Positions 8,298 to 17,728 of a stretch of DNA of 64,000 nt are shown here, piece after piece. Within the stretch, counting starts at the first letter, position 1; the number at the start of each line of letters is the position of its first letter. The stretch is taken from NCBI RefSeq assembly GCF_008843165.1, contig NZ_CP044427.1:3348001-3412000 (forward strand), given 5' to 3'. Position numbers and translations under genes: made by a program. The stretch comes from Ornithinimicrobium pratense (GTDB lineage Bacteria > Actinomycetota > Actinomycetes > Actinomycetales > Dermatophilaceae). A model generated the notes under the pieces. The model did not search any database, was not told the DNA's origin, and saw only the letters and a program-made list of their open reading frames with translations.

Positions 8298-9833
8298 TCA
8301 GAACTCGGCGGAGGGGCGCCAGGTACCCAGCTCGTCGCGGAGGACCTCGACGACCTCGCCGAGGGTGGCGTAGGCCTTGACCGCCTCGATCGTGGCCGGC
8401 ATCACCGAGCGACCCTCGCGGACGTCCTGCGCCAGCTGGGCCAGCGCCGAGTCCACGGCCGTCTGGTCGCGGGTGTGCCGCAGGCGTCGCACCGACTCGG
8501 CCTGGGCCTGCTCGGTGCCGGGGTCGATGGTGAAGACCTCCAGCGGCTCGGTCGGCGCGGGGAACTTGTTCACCCCGACCACGGTCCGCTCCCCCGTCTC
8601 CACCTGCTGGGAGTGCCGGTAGGCCGCCTCCGCCAGGTCTCGCGCGAACCGGCCCGAGCCGATCGCCTCCAGCGCCCCGCCGCGCTCCTCGATGTCCTCC
8701 ATCAGCGACCAGATCGAGGCCTCGAGCTCGTCGGTGAGCGTCTCCACGGCATACGCGCCGGCGAGCGGATCGAGGGTGGTGGTGAGCCCGGTCTCGAAGG
8801 CGACCACCTGCTGGGTGCGCAGCGCGAGCGTCGCGGCGTGCTCGGTCGGCACCCCGAGCGCCTCGTCGTAGGCCGAGACGTGCAGGGTCTGCACGCCGGC
8901 CAGCGCCGCGACGGTGGCCTCCACGGAGGTACGGACGACGTTGTTGAGCGGCTGCTGCGCGGTGAGCGTCGAGCCCGCGGTGAAGGCGAAGATCCGCAGC
9001 TGCTCCGAGCGCGGGTCCCGCGCGCCATACCTCTCCCGCATCAGCCGAGCCCACACCCGGCGGGCGGCACGGAACTTGGCGACCTCGGGCAGCACATCGG
9101 TGGTGATCGCCAGGAAGGTGAACAGCGTCGGGGCCACCTGGTCGACGTCGACCCCGCGCCGCACGCACTCATCGAGGTAGGCGCGCGCATTGGCGAAGGT
9201 GAAGGCGATCTCCTGCGTGGCCGAGGCCCCGGACTCGCGGATGTGGTAGCCGCTCATCGCCAGCGGGACCCAGCTCGGCGCCTCCCGGCTGACGTACTCG
9301 ATGGTGTCGACGGACAACCGCAGCGAGGCCTCCGGCGGGAAGATCTGGGTGCCGCGGGCGATGAACTCCTTGAGCACGTCGTTCTGGATGAACATCCCGA
9401 ACTGGTCCGGGTGCACGCCCCGCTTCTCGGCCAGCGCGACGAAGAGCGCGGCCCACAGGTAGCCGATCGAGTTCGCGGTGGTGCGGACCTGGGACAGCTC
9501 CTCCAGGGGTATGCCGTCCATCAGCACCTCGATGTCGGCCAGTGAGTCGATCGCCACCCCGACCCGGCCGACCTCGCCCGCGGCGCGCGGGTCATCGGAG
9601 TCGATGCCCATCTGGCTGGGCAGGTCCATCGCCACCGAGAAACCGGTGACCCCCGCCTCGAGCAGGGCGCGGAAGCGGACGTTGGACTCCTTGGCGGTCC
9701 CGAAGCCGGCGTACTGGCCCATGATCCAGACCTTGGGCTCAGCGCTGACCCCGCGGGAGTAGGGGTACTGGCCCGGGCGCTCGGCACCCTCCGGCGCGTA
9801 GTCGACCCGCAGCTGCGGGTCCTCCCAGCTCAC
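8298..9833 (-). CDS. Acyl-CoA mutase large subunit (methylmalonyl-CoA mutase family, no B12 domain)
   Basis: A 511-residue TIM-barrel domain of the B12-dependent acyl-CoA mutases. The C-terminal cobalamin-binding (DxHxxG) domain is absent, so a separate small subunit is required; none lies in the window. Aligned to Propionibacterium MutB, substrate residues Y89 and R207 correspond to Y41 (QYAGF) and R160 (EFIARGT). Y243-H244 correspond to Y196-H197 ([10 protein letters not shown]). Isobutyryl- and hydroxyisobutyryl-CoA mutases replace the Y/R pair, so this protein keeps the carboxylate-recognising type. GTG start at 9833 overlaps the upstream ligase stop by four bases. It is the last gene of a four-gene operon with the aminobenzoyl-CoA monooxygenase. 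Substrate unknown. Confidence 0.9.
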   Translation of the reverse strand: MSWEDPQLRVDYAPEGAERPGQYPYSRGVSAEPKVWIMGQYAGFGTAKESNVRFRALLEAGVTGFSVAMDLPSQMGIDSDDPRAAGEVGRVGVAIDSLADIEVLMDGIPLEELSQVRTTANSIGYLWAALFVALAEKRGVHPDQFGMFIQNDVLKEFIARGTQIFPPEASLRLSVDTIEYVSREAPSWVPLAMSGYHIRESGASATQEIAFTFANARAYLDECVRRGVDVDQVAPTLFTFLAITTDVLPEVAKFRAARRVWARLMRERYGARDPRSEQLRIFAFTAGSTLTAQQPLNNVVRTSVEATVAALAGVQTLHVSAYDEALGVPTEHAATLALRTQQVVAFETGLTTTLDPLAGAYAVETLTDELEASIWSLMEDIEERGGALEAIGSGRFARDLAEAAYRHSQQVETGERTVVGVNKFPAPTEPLEVFTIDPGTEQAQAESVRRLRHTRDQTAVDSALAQLAQDVREGRSVMPATIEAVKAYATLGEVVEVLRDELGTWRPSAEF

Positions 9834-11383
9834 GGCATACCCTCCTGCTCCTGCTCTTGTTCCAGGTCGGCGCGCAGCACCTTCTTGGCGATCTTGCCGG
9901 TGGAGTTGAGGGGGAACTCGCTCACCACCCGCACCTCCTTGGGCTTCTTGTAGGACGCCATCCGCGTGGCGCAGTGCTCGCGCACCCGCTCAGGATCGAC
10001 TTCCGCGCCGGCCCGCGCGGTAACGAGCGCGACGACTCGCTGCCCCCAGTCGGCGTCGGCGACCCCCACCACCGCGACCTCGCCGACCTCGGGCACCTCG
10101 GCGATGACCTCCTCGACCTCGCGCGGGTAGATGTTGTAGCCGCCGGAGATGATCATGTCGCCCTTACGGTCGATGAGCCACAGATGACCGTCCCCGGAGA
10201 GGCGGCCGAGGTCACCGGTGTGCAGCCACCCGTCGACGACCGCCTTGGACAGGTCGGTCCGCTGCTCGGCGTTGTAGTAGCCGGCCATGACGTGGTCGCC
10301 GCGGGTGATCACCTCACCGACCTCCCCGTCGGGGACGGGCCGGCCGTCCTCGTCCACGACCGCGAGCTCGACCCCGAGGGCCGGGCGCCCGGCGCTGGTG
10401 AGCAGCTCGGGCTGGTCGGCCAGGCCGCGGGCGTGGTCGGTGGCGTCGAGCACAGTCACCGGGGGGATCGCCTCGACGAGCCCGTAGTACTGCACCAGGT
10501 GCGGCGTGAGCCGCTCGTGCGCGCGGCGCATCTGCTCCGGCGGCATCGGGGCACCCGCGTAACCGAGCATCTTCAGCCCGGCCAGGTCCTCGCGGGTCGT
10601 GCCGTGGGAGAGCAGCCGCGCGACCATGGTGGGCACGAGCGCGGTGTGGGTCGCGCCCCGCTCCCCGACCGCCTCCAGGAAGGTCTGCGGGTCCCAGGTC
10701 GGCAGCACGATCTGCCGGGCACCGGCGACGAAGAAGGGCAGCACGAACAGGCCGGAGGTATGGGTGACCGGCCCGGCGTGCACGTAGCAGTCGTCCGGAC
10801 CGGGCGGGCCGTCGAGCACGTCGTGGGTCATGTTCACCACGGACGCGAACCAGTTGCGGTGCGTGCGCTGGGCGCCCTTGGGATGGCCGGTCGTGCCGGA
10901 GGAGTAGTGCAGGCCGCACAGGTCCCCCGGGTCGCGCACCGACAGCGGACCGGCGGTGGCCCCCGTCGCTAAGGCCTCCAGGTCGGTCTCGGGTCCCTCG
11001 CCGACGACCACGACGTGCGGCACCTGCTCACGGACCGGGGCGATGTCGTCGGCGAACCGCTCGTGGTAGATCAGGCCGCGGGCGGTGCAGTCGGTCGCGA
11101 TCCGCTGCCAGTCCGAGGGGTGCAGGCGGTAGTTGAGCGCCACCCGGACCAGCCCGGCCGCGCGGATCGCCAGGTCCGTCTCCAGGTATGCCGTGCTGTT
11201 GCTCTGCAGGTCCAGCACCCGATCACCAGGCTCCAGGCCGAGCGCCCTCAGGCCGCTCGCGATGCGGGTGACCCGGTCGGCCAGCTCGGCAAAGCTGCGG
11301 CGGTCGGCAGCGGTCGACCCCTCGACCGCCACGCGGTCGCCGAACCGGCGACCGGCGCGGGTGAGCATCGTGCCGACGTCCAT
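9830..11383 (-). CDS. AMP-forming acyl-CoA synthetase (class I adenylate-forming)
   Basis: A 517-residue ATP-dependent CoA ligase. The P-loop motif is YSSGTTGHPKGAQRTH, followed by the aromatic/substrate motif YYGLVEAIPPVT. Then come LHTGDLGRL and DRKGDMIISGGYNIYPREVEEV, and the C-terminal catalytic lysine lies in LNSTGKIAKK. The start is the ATG at 11383, four bases after the upstream stop; the longer open frame upstream is only a shadow of the upstream gene. Operon context with 13610-15988 suggests an aromatic or ring-derived acid as substrate, but sequence alone does not tell. Confidence 0.9.
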   Translation of the reverse strand: MDVGTMLTRAGRRFGDRVAVEGSTAADRRSFAELADRVTRIASGLRALGLEPGDRVLDLQSNSTAYLETDLAIRAAGLVRVALNYRLHPSDWQRIATDCTARGLIYHERFADDIAPVREQVPHVVVVGEGPETDLEALATGATAGPLSVRDPGDLCGLHYSSGTTGHPKGAQRTHRNWFASVVNMTHDVLDGPPGPDDCYVHAGPVTHTSGLFVLPFFVAGARQIVLPTWDPQTFLEAVGERGATHTALVPTMVARLLSHGTTREDLAGLKMLGYAGAPMPPEQMRRAHERLTPHLVQYYGLVEAIPPVTVLDATDHARGLADQPELLTSAGRPALGVELAVVDEDGRPVPDGEVGEVITRGDHVMAGYYNAEQRTDLSKAVVDGWLHTGDLGRLSGDGHLWLIDRKGDMIISGGYNIYPREVEEVIAEVPEVGEVAVVGVADADWGQRVVALVTARAGAEVDPERVREHCATRMASYKKPKEVRVVSEFPLNSTGKIAKKVLRADLEQEQEQEGMP

Positions 11384-11387
11384 GTCT

Positions 11388-13613
11388 TCAGTCCTCCTCG
11401 TCGGCCAGGGCCAGGGCGGCGTCGAGGATGCGCACCCCGTCGCCCTCGGCGAGCACGGTGATGGGGTTGAGATCCAGCTCGGCGCCCGCCGGGAGCGTCG
11501 CGGCCAGGTCGGCGAGCGCGGCGATGGTGTCCACCAGGGCCGCGCGGTCGGCCGGCGGTCGACCCCGGGCGCCAGCCAAGAGCAGGCGCAGGCGGGTCTC
11601 ATCCACCATCTCCTCGACATCCTGCCGGTCGATGGGCAGCAGCCGCAACGCGACGTCGGCGACGACCTCGGTGAGCACCCCGCCGACACCCACGGTGAGG
11701 ATCCGGCCGAGCGGGGTGTCGGCGCTGCCGACCAGGACCTCGACACCGGGTGGCACCATCTCCTCCACGAGCACCTGCCCGGCGCTCCCGTCCGGCCCCC
11801 GCAGGGCCCCGAGCCGGTCATAGACCTCGGCCGCGCGCTCCGACGTGACGTCGAGCACGACGCCGCCGGCCTCCGACTTGTGCAGCAGGCCGGGGACGAC
11901 GGCCTTGAAGACCGCCTGGCCACCAGCCTGCTCGACGGCCGCCAGGGCGTCGTCGCGGTCGCTGACGAGGCGGCCGACGGGTACCGGCAGTCCCGCGCCA
12001 GCCAGCGCCTGCTTGAGCGAGCTCTCGTCGGTGTGCGCCCAGAGGTCGGGTGGGGCGTGCCCGGCGGGCTGGTCCCGGTCGTTGCCCCCCGCGCGGGACC
12101 CTGCCTGCACGAACTGCGCCAGGGCCGCCACCGCCCGCACGGCGCGGGCCGGTGTGGGGTAGACCGGCAGACCGGCCGCACGCATCGTGGCCGCGGCGTC
12201 GGGGGCGAGGTGGTCGGCACCGGTGCGGGTCACCACGACGGGCACGCCGGTGCGCTCCCGGACCCGGGCCAGGGCTTGGACGACGGCGTCGACGTCGGAG
12301 CCGGTGAGCACGCAGAAGCAGGCCACGATCGCGTCCACGCCTGGGTCCTGGGCGATCGTGGTCAACGCCTGGTCGAACAGGTCCGGGTTGCTCATCACCG
12401 AGGCGGTGACGTCGACCGGGTTGGCCGTGGAGCCGTACGCCGGCACGATCTGGTCCAGGTCGGCGAGCGTGTCGTCGGCGAGCGCGGCCAGCTCCAGCCC
12501 TCGGGCCTCGATCGCGTCGGCCGCCAGGATCCCCGAGCCCCCCGAGGTGGTGACCACCGCGATCCGGCGCAGGCGGGCCCCACCGGGCTGCCGCAGCGGC
12601 GCACCCGGCGCACGCCCCGGCACACCGTCGGAACCCACCTGTCGGTCCTGCACCAGCGGCACCAGCACCATCACGTCCCCGACGTCGAGCAGCTCCTCGA
12701 CATCGTCCACGCGCACCACCCCGGCCCGGCGCAGCGCCGCGTCCACGACCTTGTCACCGGTCGCCAGCGCCCCGGTGTGCGACGCCGCGGCGCGCGCCCC
12801 GGCGTCGGAGCGGCCGGCCTTGAGCATCGCCACCGGCACCCCGGAGGCCGTCACCCGGGCGAGCGAGCTGAGGTCGCCCAGCGACTCGGCATACCCGAGC
12901 AGGCCGGTGCAGCGAGGTTGCTGCTCCTCGGCGAGCGCGGCCATCACCTCCGTGGCGCCGATGTCGGCCTCGTTGCCGGTGTTGACGACCCACCCCAGCC
13001 CCAACCCACGCTCGAAGGCGAGCGAGACCGCGCCATAGCCCAGAGCCCCGCTCTGGCTGACGAAGCCGATCCCGCCTGGGACCAACTGGGTCGAGGCACC
13101 GGAGAAGAGCGGGGAGAAGGAGCTCACCTGCCCGGTCGCGGTGCCGACGGTCCCGATGCAGTTGGGGCCCAATACCCGCACGCCGAGCTCGCCGGCGACC
13201 CGGACCAGCTCGTCCTGCAGGGCCGCGCCGGCCGGACCGGTCTCGGCGAAGCCGCTGGAGCAGACGATGACCACGCCGACGCCCGCGGCCGCACAGTCCT
13301 GCACCGCCGCGACCACCTTGTCGGCGGCCACCATTACCATCGCCACGTCCACCTCGCCTGCCCGGGCCGCCTCCTCGACCGAGGGATATGAGGTGAGCCC
13401 GGCAACCGGTGCCCCGTCCGGACGGACCGGGTAGATGCCGCCGGTGTAGCCGTAGCGCTGCAGGAACTGGACTGGCAGCCGACCGACGGCCCCGGCCCGG
13501 TCGCTGGCACCGACCACAGCGATGCCGCGGGCGACCCAGAGGGGGCGCAGGGCTGCAGGGCGCGCGTCCGGTCGGGCGGGAAGGGGGGAGGCGGACGCCT
13601 GCTCGGACGTCAT
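11388..13613 (-). CDS. ADP-forming acyl-CoA synthetase family protein (ACS/Acd, fused alpha-beta)
   Basis: A 741-residue fused acetyl-CoA synthetase (ADP-forming)-type protein. Residues 20-150 form a CoA-binding Rossmann domain (GIAVVGASDRAGAVG). A succinyl-CoA-synthetase-like flavodoxin region follows (GPNCIGT, GFVSQSGALG), with the likely phosphohistidine in AAASHTGALATGD. The C-terminal third is an ATP-grasp domain (QAVFKAVVPGLLHKSEAGGVVLDV). The ATG at 13613 overlaps the upstream stop by four bases and follows GGTGGAGG. Such enzymes convert acyl-CoA plus ADP and phosphate to acid plus ATP, or the reverse. Having both AMP- and ADP-type synthetases in one operon is notable. Confidence 0.88.
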   Translation of the reverse strand: MTSEQASASPLPARPDARPAALRPLWVARGIAVVGASDRAGAVGRLPVQFLQRYGYTGGIYPVRPDGAPVAGLTSYPSVEEAARAGEVDVAMVMVAADKVVAAVQDCAAAGVGVVIVCSSGFAETGPAGAALQDELVRVAGELGVRVLGPNCIGTVGTATGQVSSFSPLFSGASTQLVPGGIGFVSQSGALGYGAVSLAFERGLGLGWVVNTGNEADIGATEVMAALAEEQQPRCTGLLGYAESLGDLSSLARVTASGVPVAMLKAGRSDAGARAAASHTGALATGDKVVDAALRRAGVVRVDDVEELLDVGDVMVLVPLVQDRQVGSDGVPGRAPGAPLRQPGGARLRRIAVVTTSGGSGILAADAIEARGLELAALADDTLADLDQIVPAYGSTANPVDVTASVMSNPDLFDQALTTIAQDPGVDAIVACFCVLTGSDVDAVVQALARVRERTGVPVVVTRTGADHLAPDAAATMRAAGLPVYPTPARAVRAVAALAQFVQAGSRAGGNDRDQPAGHAPPDLWAHTDESSLKQALAGAGLPVPVGRLVSDRDDALAAVEQAGGQAVFKAVVPGLLHKSEAGGVVLDVTSERAAEVYDRLGALRGPDGSAGQVLVEEMVPPGVEVLVGSADTPLGRILTVGVGGVLTEVVADVALRLLPIDRQDVEEMVDETRLRLLLAGARGRPPADRAALVDTIAALADLAATLPAGAELDLNPITVLAEGDGVRILDAALALADEED

Positions 13614-15988
13614 ACCCCGGGCCTCCACCGAGCGTGTCGGCTCCCGGTCTCGCCCTCACGGACCAGCTGCAGGCGCGGCTTGGGACCATCGGAGCGCCCG
13701 GTCTGCGGCTTGCGGCGACCCGCGCGCCACGGCAGCGGCCACACCGCGCCCGGACCGTCATAGTCCTGCTCGACCGCGGCGTGCAGGGTCCAGTTCGGGT
13801 TGTAGAGGTGGGCGCGGCCGACCGCGCACAGGTCGGCGCGGCCGGCGAGGACGATCGAGTTCACATCGTCCCAGGAGGAGATGATCCCCACGGCGATCGT
13901 CGGGATCCCGACCCGGTTGCGGATCGCGTCGGCGAACGGGGTCTGGTAGGAGCGGCCGAATGCGGGCTGCTCGTCGGGGGTGACCTGGCCGGAGGAGACG
14001 TCGATGGCGTCCGCGCCGGCGTCCTTGAACGCCTGGGCGATCTGCACCGCGTCCTCGACGCCGATGCCGCCCTCGACCCAGTCGGTCGCCGAGATCCGCA
14101 CGGTCATCGGCCGCTCCGCGGGCCAGACCTCGCGCATCGCGGTGAAGACCTCCAGCGGGTAGCGCAGCCGCCCGGCCAGCCCAGCACCACCGCCGCCTCC
14201 GTACTCATCCGTGCGCTGGTTGGTCACCGGGGAGATGAAGGAGGAGAGGAGGTAGCCGTGGGCGCAGTGCAGCTCTAGCAGGTCGAAACCGGCTTCCGCG
14301 CCGCGTCGGGCAGCATCGACGTGCTCCTCTTTGATCGCCTCCAGGTCCTCACTGGTCAGCTCGCGCGGCACCTGGCTGCCGCCAGGGCGGTAGGGCAGCG
14401 GCGAGGGCGCGACCACCTCCCAGTTGCCCTCCTCCAGCGGCTGGTCCATGCCCTCCCACATGAGCTTGGTCGAGCCCTTGCGACCGGAGTGCCCGACCTG
14501 CAGACCGATCTTGGCGCTGCTCAGCCGGTGCACCTCGTCCACGATGCGCCGCCATGCGGCGGCCTGCTCGTCGGTCCAGATGCCGGTGCAGCCTGGGGTG
14601 ATCCGCCCTTCCGGGGAGGTGCACACCATCTCGGTCATCACCAGCCCGGCGCCGCCCATCGCCTTGCCGCCCAGGTGGACCAGGTGGAAGTCGGTCGGCA
14701 TCCCGTCGCCGGGTGAGACGTACATGTCCATCGGGGAGACCACGATCCGGTTGGTCAGCTCCAGCCCGCCCAGCCGGAAGGGCTGGAACATCGGCGGGGT
14801 GTCCGGCCGTCCGCCCGGGGTGGTGCGGGCGAACCAGTCGTCGATCTGCCGCACGAACTCCGGGTCGCGGACCTTGAGGTTGTCGTGGGTGACCCGCCGG
14901 CTGCGGGTCATGATGTTGAAGGCGAACTGCTCGGGCTCCTGGTCCATGTACTGGTCCAGGTTCTCGAACCACTCCAGGGAGGCCTGGGCGGCGCGCTGGG
15001 TCGACTCCACGACCGGCTTGCGCTCCTCCTCGTAGGCACTGAGTGCCGCGTCGAGGTCGTCGTGCTCGTGCAGGCAGGCGGCCAGGGCCAGGGCGTCCTC
15101 CATCGCCAGCTTGGTGCCCGAGCCGATCGAGAAGTGGGCGGTATGCGCCGCGTCGCCGAGGATGACGATGTTGCCGCGCTCCCCGGCCCGCCAGGTCTCG
15201 TTGCGGATCGTGGTGAAGGTGATCCAGCGGGAGTTGTTGGCCATCACCTCGTGGCCCTCGAAGATGTCGGCGCACAGCTCCTGGACCCGGGCGATCGACT
15301 CCTCGTCGCTCTCCCCCGGCACCCAGGCCCGGTCTTCGGCGTGGTCGAACCCGGCCGCGCGCCATACGTCCTCGCGCATCTCCAGGATGAAGGTGGAGCC
15401 GGTCGCGTCGTAGGGGTAGCCGTGGACCTGCATCACCCCCCACTGGGTGCGCAAGACGTAGAACTTGAAGGCGTCGAAGACCTTGGTGGTCCCGAGCCAC
15501 ATGTACTTGCAGGTGCGGGCGTCCAGGGTGGGCCGGAAGGTGTCCTGGTAGCGGTGCCGGACGCCGGAGTTGAGCCCGTCGGCGGCCAGCACCAGGTCGT
15601 AGTCGGCAGCCAGCTCGTCCACGTCGGGGGCCTGGGAGCGGAAGTGCAGGGTGATGCCCAGCTCCCGGCAGCGGGCCTGCAGGATCTCCAGCAGCCGCTT
15701 GCGGGTCATCGCCGCGAAGCCGTGACCGCCGGAGGTCCAGACCTGCCCGTCCAGGTGGACGTCGATGTCGTCCCAGCGCGCGAACTCCGCTTCCATCGCC
15801 TCGTAGACCGCGCGGTCGGCGTGCTCGATGCCGCCGAGGGTCTCGTCGGAAAAGACGACGCCGAAGCCGAAGGTGTCGTCGGGAGCGTTCCGCTCCCACA
15901 CCGTGATCTCGTGGGACGGGTCCAGCGCCTTGGTCAGCGCGGCGAAGTACAGCCCGCCCGGACCCCCACCGATGATCGCGATGCGCAT
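13610..15988 (-). CDS. 2-aminobenzoyl-CoA monooxygenase/reductase (salicylyl-CoA 5-hydroxylase type), two-domain
   Basis: A 792-residue fusion of two flavoproteins. Residues 1-395 are a class A FAD monooxygenase with GGGPGG at 7-12 and GDAAHTAHFSIGSG at 278-291. Residues 400-745 are an old-yellow-enzyme-like FMN domain (FRLGGLELTNRIVVSP, LQVGHSGRKG, HCAHGYLLSSFISP). This architecture is that of 2-aminobenzoyl-CoA monooxygenase/reductase of Azoarcus evansii. That enzyme hydroxylates and reduces the ring to 2-amino-5-oxocyclohex-1-ene-1-carbonyl-CoA. Homologues in Streptomyces act on salicylyl-CoA. The ATG at 15988 has a strong AAGGAG site. It is the first gene of the minus-strand operon; substrate choice (anthranilate or salicylate) is inferred from context. 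Confidence 0.9.
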   Translation of the reverse strand: MRIAIIGGGPGGLYFAALTKALDPSHEITVWERNAPDDTFGFGVVFSDETLGGIEHADRAVYEAMEAEFARWDDIDVHLDGQVWTSGGHGFAAMTRKRLLEILQARCRELGITLHFRSQAPDVDELAADYDLVLAADGLNSGVRHRYQDTFRPTLDARTCKYMWLGTTKVFDAFKFYVLRTQWGVMQVHGYPYDATGSTFILEMREDVWRAAGFDHAEDRAWVPGESDEESIARVQELCADIFEGHEVMANNSRWITFTTIRNETWRAGERGNIVILGDAAHTAHFSIGSGTKLAMEDALALAACLHEHDDLDAALSAYEEERKPVVESTQRAAQASLEWFENLDQYMDQEPEQFAFNIMTRSRRVTHDNLKVRDPEFVRQIDDWFARTTPGGRPDTPPMFQPFRLGGLELTNRIVVSPMDMYVSPGDGMPTDFHLVHLGGKAMGGAGLVMTEMVCTSPEGRITPGCTGIWTDEQAAAWRRIVDEVHRLSSAKIGLQVGHSGRKGSTKLMWEGMDQPLEEGNWEVVAPSPLPYRPGGSQVPRELTSEDLEAIKEEHVDAARRGAEAGFDLLELHCAHGYLLSSFISPVTNQRTDEYGGGGGAGLAGRLRYPLEVFTAMREVWPAERPMTVRISATDWVEGGIGVEDAVQIAQAFKDAGADAIDVSSGQVTPDEQPAFGRSYQTPFADAIRNRVGIPTIAVGIISSWDDVNSIVLAGRADLCAVGRAHLYNPNWTLHAAVEQDYDGPGAVWPLPWRAGRRKPQTGRSDGPKPRLQLVREGETGSRHARWRPGV

Positions 15989-16027
15989 CCGGGACTCCTT
16001 CGTCGTTGTCGGTACCAGCCTGGCCAG

Positions 16028-16055
16028 ACTATGTTGGATTCGAAACGGTCGTCAA
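16028..16055 (-). promoter_or_regulatory. Promoter of the monooxygenase operon with PaaX-type candidate operator
   Basis: Read on the minus strand: -35 TTGACG (16050-16055), 16-base spacer, -10 CATAGT (16028-16033), about 40 bases before the start codon. The -35 overlaps a half-palindrome TGACGACCGTTT (16043-16054). The same layout and TGACGAC core recur at 19982-20009 and 27063-27090. Confidence 0.65.
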
Positions 16056-16073
16056 CAAGACAGGATAATTGCC

Positions 16074-16841
16074 ATGGAGGTCGGGTCGTTCGCCGGCAAG
16101 GTCGTGGTCGTCACCGGCGGTACGGGGGGCATCGGGCGCGCCGTGTGCGAGGGCTTTGCCGAGCAGGGCGCCTCGGTCGCCGTCCTGGACGTGCGCGGCA
16201 CCGAGCAGGTGGCGAGCGAGGTCTCAAAGCGGTATGGCGTGCCCGCAGAGGGGTACGAGCTCGACGTCAGCGACCGCTCGGCGGTGGTGCGGGTGATGGA
16301 CGCCGTCGTCGCCGACCTGGGCGGGCTGGACGTGCTGGTCACCCTGGCCGGCGGGTCGCTGGGCACCCCCAAGGGACTGGATGAGATCGAGGAGGAGCAC
16401 GTCGACCTGGTGGTGGACGTCAACGTCAAGGGCACCTTCTACTGCGCGCAGGCGGCGCTGGCCCGGATGCCCGACGACGGCGCCGTCGTCACCGTCTCCT
16501 CGATCGGCGGCCGCCAGCCGTCTCCGGTGACCGGCGTCCCGTATGCCGCGTCCAAGGCCGCCGTGCTGGGCCTGACCCGTCGGCTGGCCAGGGAGGTGGG
16601 CGGCCGGGGGCAACGGGTCAACGCCGTTGCACCAGGGCTCTTCCTCACCGGCCGGCTGCAGCAGATGTATGACGAGATGCCCGCCGCCGAGCGCGACGAG
16701 GTGCTCGGCGCCATTCCGCTGGGTCGTTTCCCCGAGCTGCGCGAGATCGTCGACCCGGTGCTCTTCCTGGCCGGACCGGGGGCGTCATACATCACCGGGG
16801 TCGTGCTCGACGTCAACGGCGGGCGGTTCATGCCGCTCTGA
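16074..16841 (+). CDS. SDR-family oxidoreductase (probable ring or 3-hydroxyacyl-CoA dehydrogenase)
   Basis: A 255-residue classical short-chain dehydrogenase. The cofactor motif is TGGTGGIG near the N-terminus, with D in VAVLDVRG favouring NAD. Catalytic residues are S (SSIGGRQ), Y and K (PYAASKAAV). The start at ATG 16074 follows AGGATAATTGCC, where GATAAT (16064-16069) could serve as a -10 for a near-leaderless message or AGGA as a ribosome site. It is divergent from the monooxygenase operon and 20 bp upstream of a DsbA-like gene. A role in reducing the 5-oxo group or oxidising a hydroxyacyl-CoA is inferred. Confidence 0.88.
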   Translation: MEVGSFAGKVVVVTGGTGGIGRAVCEGFAEQGASVAVLDVRGTEQVASEVSKRYGVPAEGYELDVSDRSAVVRVMDAVVADLGGLDVLVTLAGGSLGTPKGLDEIEEEHVDLVVDVNVKGTFYCAQAALARMPDDGAVVTVSSIGGRQPSPVTGVPYAASKAAVLGLTRRLAREVGGRGQRVNAVAPGLFLTGRLQQMYDEMPAAERDEVLGAIPLGRFPELREIVDPVLFLAGPGASYITGVVLDVNGGRFMPL

Positions 16842-16861
16842 CCGCCACGTACGCTGGTGGG

Positions 16862-17701
16862 GTGCGTATCGATGTGTGGTCCGACCTGCTCTGCCCGTTC
16901 TGCCACCTGGGGCGGCGCCATCTCGCGCTTGCCCTGACGGAGTTCGAGCACGCCGACCAGGTCTCGGTGATCTGGCACAGCTACCAGTTGGACCCGGACG
17001 CCCCGGCCACGCTCGAGGGCAGCAATGTCCAGCGCCTCGCGGAGAAGTACGGCGTCGACCGCGACCAGATGGTCGCCACCCAGGAGCAGCTGGCCGCGGA
17101 CGCTGCGGAGGTGGGGCTGGACTACCGGTGGGAGCAGACGGTCGGCGGCAACTCCTACGACGCCCACCGGGTCATCCACCTCGCCCGCTTCCAGGGCCTA
17201 GAGGAGGCCGTGACCAGCCGCATCATGCAGGCCTGGTTCACCGAGGGCCGCTCGATCGGCGACCAGGACGTCCTCGTCGAGCTGGCCGCGGACGCCGGGC
17301 TGGACCCCGAGGATGTCCGCGGCGTGCTGGCGCAGGACTCCTTCGGCGCTGAGGTCCGCGCAGACATCGACCTGGCGACCCGGATCGGGATCTCCGCCGT
17401 GCCAACGTTCGTGCTCGACCAGAAGTTCGGCGTCACTGGCGTCCAGCCGGTCGAGACGATGGTCGGCGCGCTGCGCTACGCCTGGGCGGACCAGGGCAAC
17501 ACCGCCGGCGGCGGCTGCGGCGGCAACTGCGGCTGCGGCGGTGGCGCACCCGCCGAGCAGGTGGCGCCGGAGCCGGCCGCGCAGGGCGGCTGCGGCTCAG
17601 GGGCCTGCGGCTGCGGCGGCGGCGCACCCGCCGAGTCCGCGCGCGAGCCGGAACCGGCCGCGGTGGGCGGCTGCGGCTCAGGGACCTGCGGCTGCCGCTG
17701 A
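16862..17701 (+). CDS. DsbA/FrnE-family thioredoxin-fold protein with Cys-Gly-rich tail
   Basis: A 279-residue protein. Residues 1-215 are a DsbA-like 2-hydroxychromene-2-carboxylate isomerase/FrnE domain with the CPFC active site at the N-terminus (DLLCPFCHLG) and the cis-proline region GISAVPTFVLDQKFGVTG. The last 60 residues are unusual: three clusters (GGCGGNCGCGGG, GGCGSGACGCGGG, GGCGSGTCGCR) separated by Pro/Ala/Glu linkers, giving nine cysteines. FrnE proteins normally stop at about 210-240 residues. No signal peptide, so cytosolic. GTG start at 16862. It could be a disulphide oxidoreductase or isomerase; the tail may bind metal or act in thiol exchange. Confidence 0.8.
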   Translation: MRIDVWSDLLCPFCHLGRRHLALALTEFEHADQVSVIWHSYQLDPDAPATLEGSNVQRLAEKYGVDRDQMVATQEQLAADAAEVGLDYRWEQTVGGNSYDAHRVIHLARFQGLEEAVTSRIMQAWFTEGRSIGDQDVLVELAADAGLDPEDVRGVLAQDSFGAEVRADIDLATRIGISAVPTFVLDQKFGVTGVQPVETMVGALRYAWADQGNTAGGGCGGNCGCGGGAPAEQVAPEPAAQGGCGSGACGCGGGAPAESAREPEPAAVGGCGSGTCGCR

Positions 17702-17728
17702 CGGCGGGGCCCTGATGGGCGCCCGCGG

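Noticed and set aside
8175..9545. 456-codon plus-strand frame
   Set aside because: Antisense to the mutase gene, which aligns along its full length to a known family.
11133..13391. 752-codon plus-strand frame
   Set aside because: Antisense shadow of the ADP-forming acyl-CoA synthetase gene, which has clear domains.
13610..15988. Salicylate to gentisate pathway
   Set aside because: The enzyme could act on salicylyl-CoA, but no gentisate dioxygenase, maleylpyruvate isomerase or hydrolase is in the window, while RidA- and BadI-like genes fit aminobenzoate.
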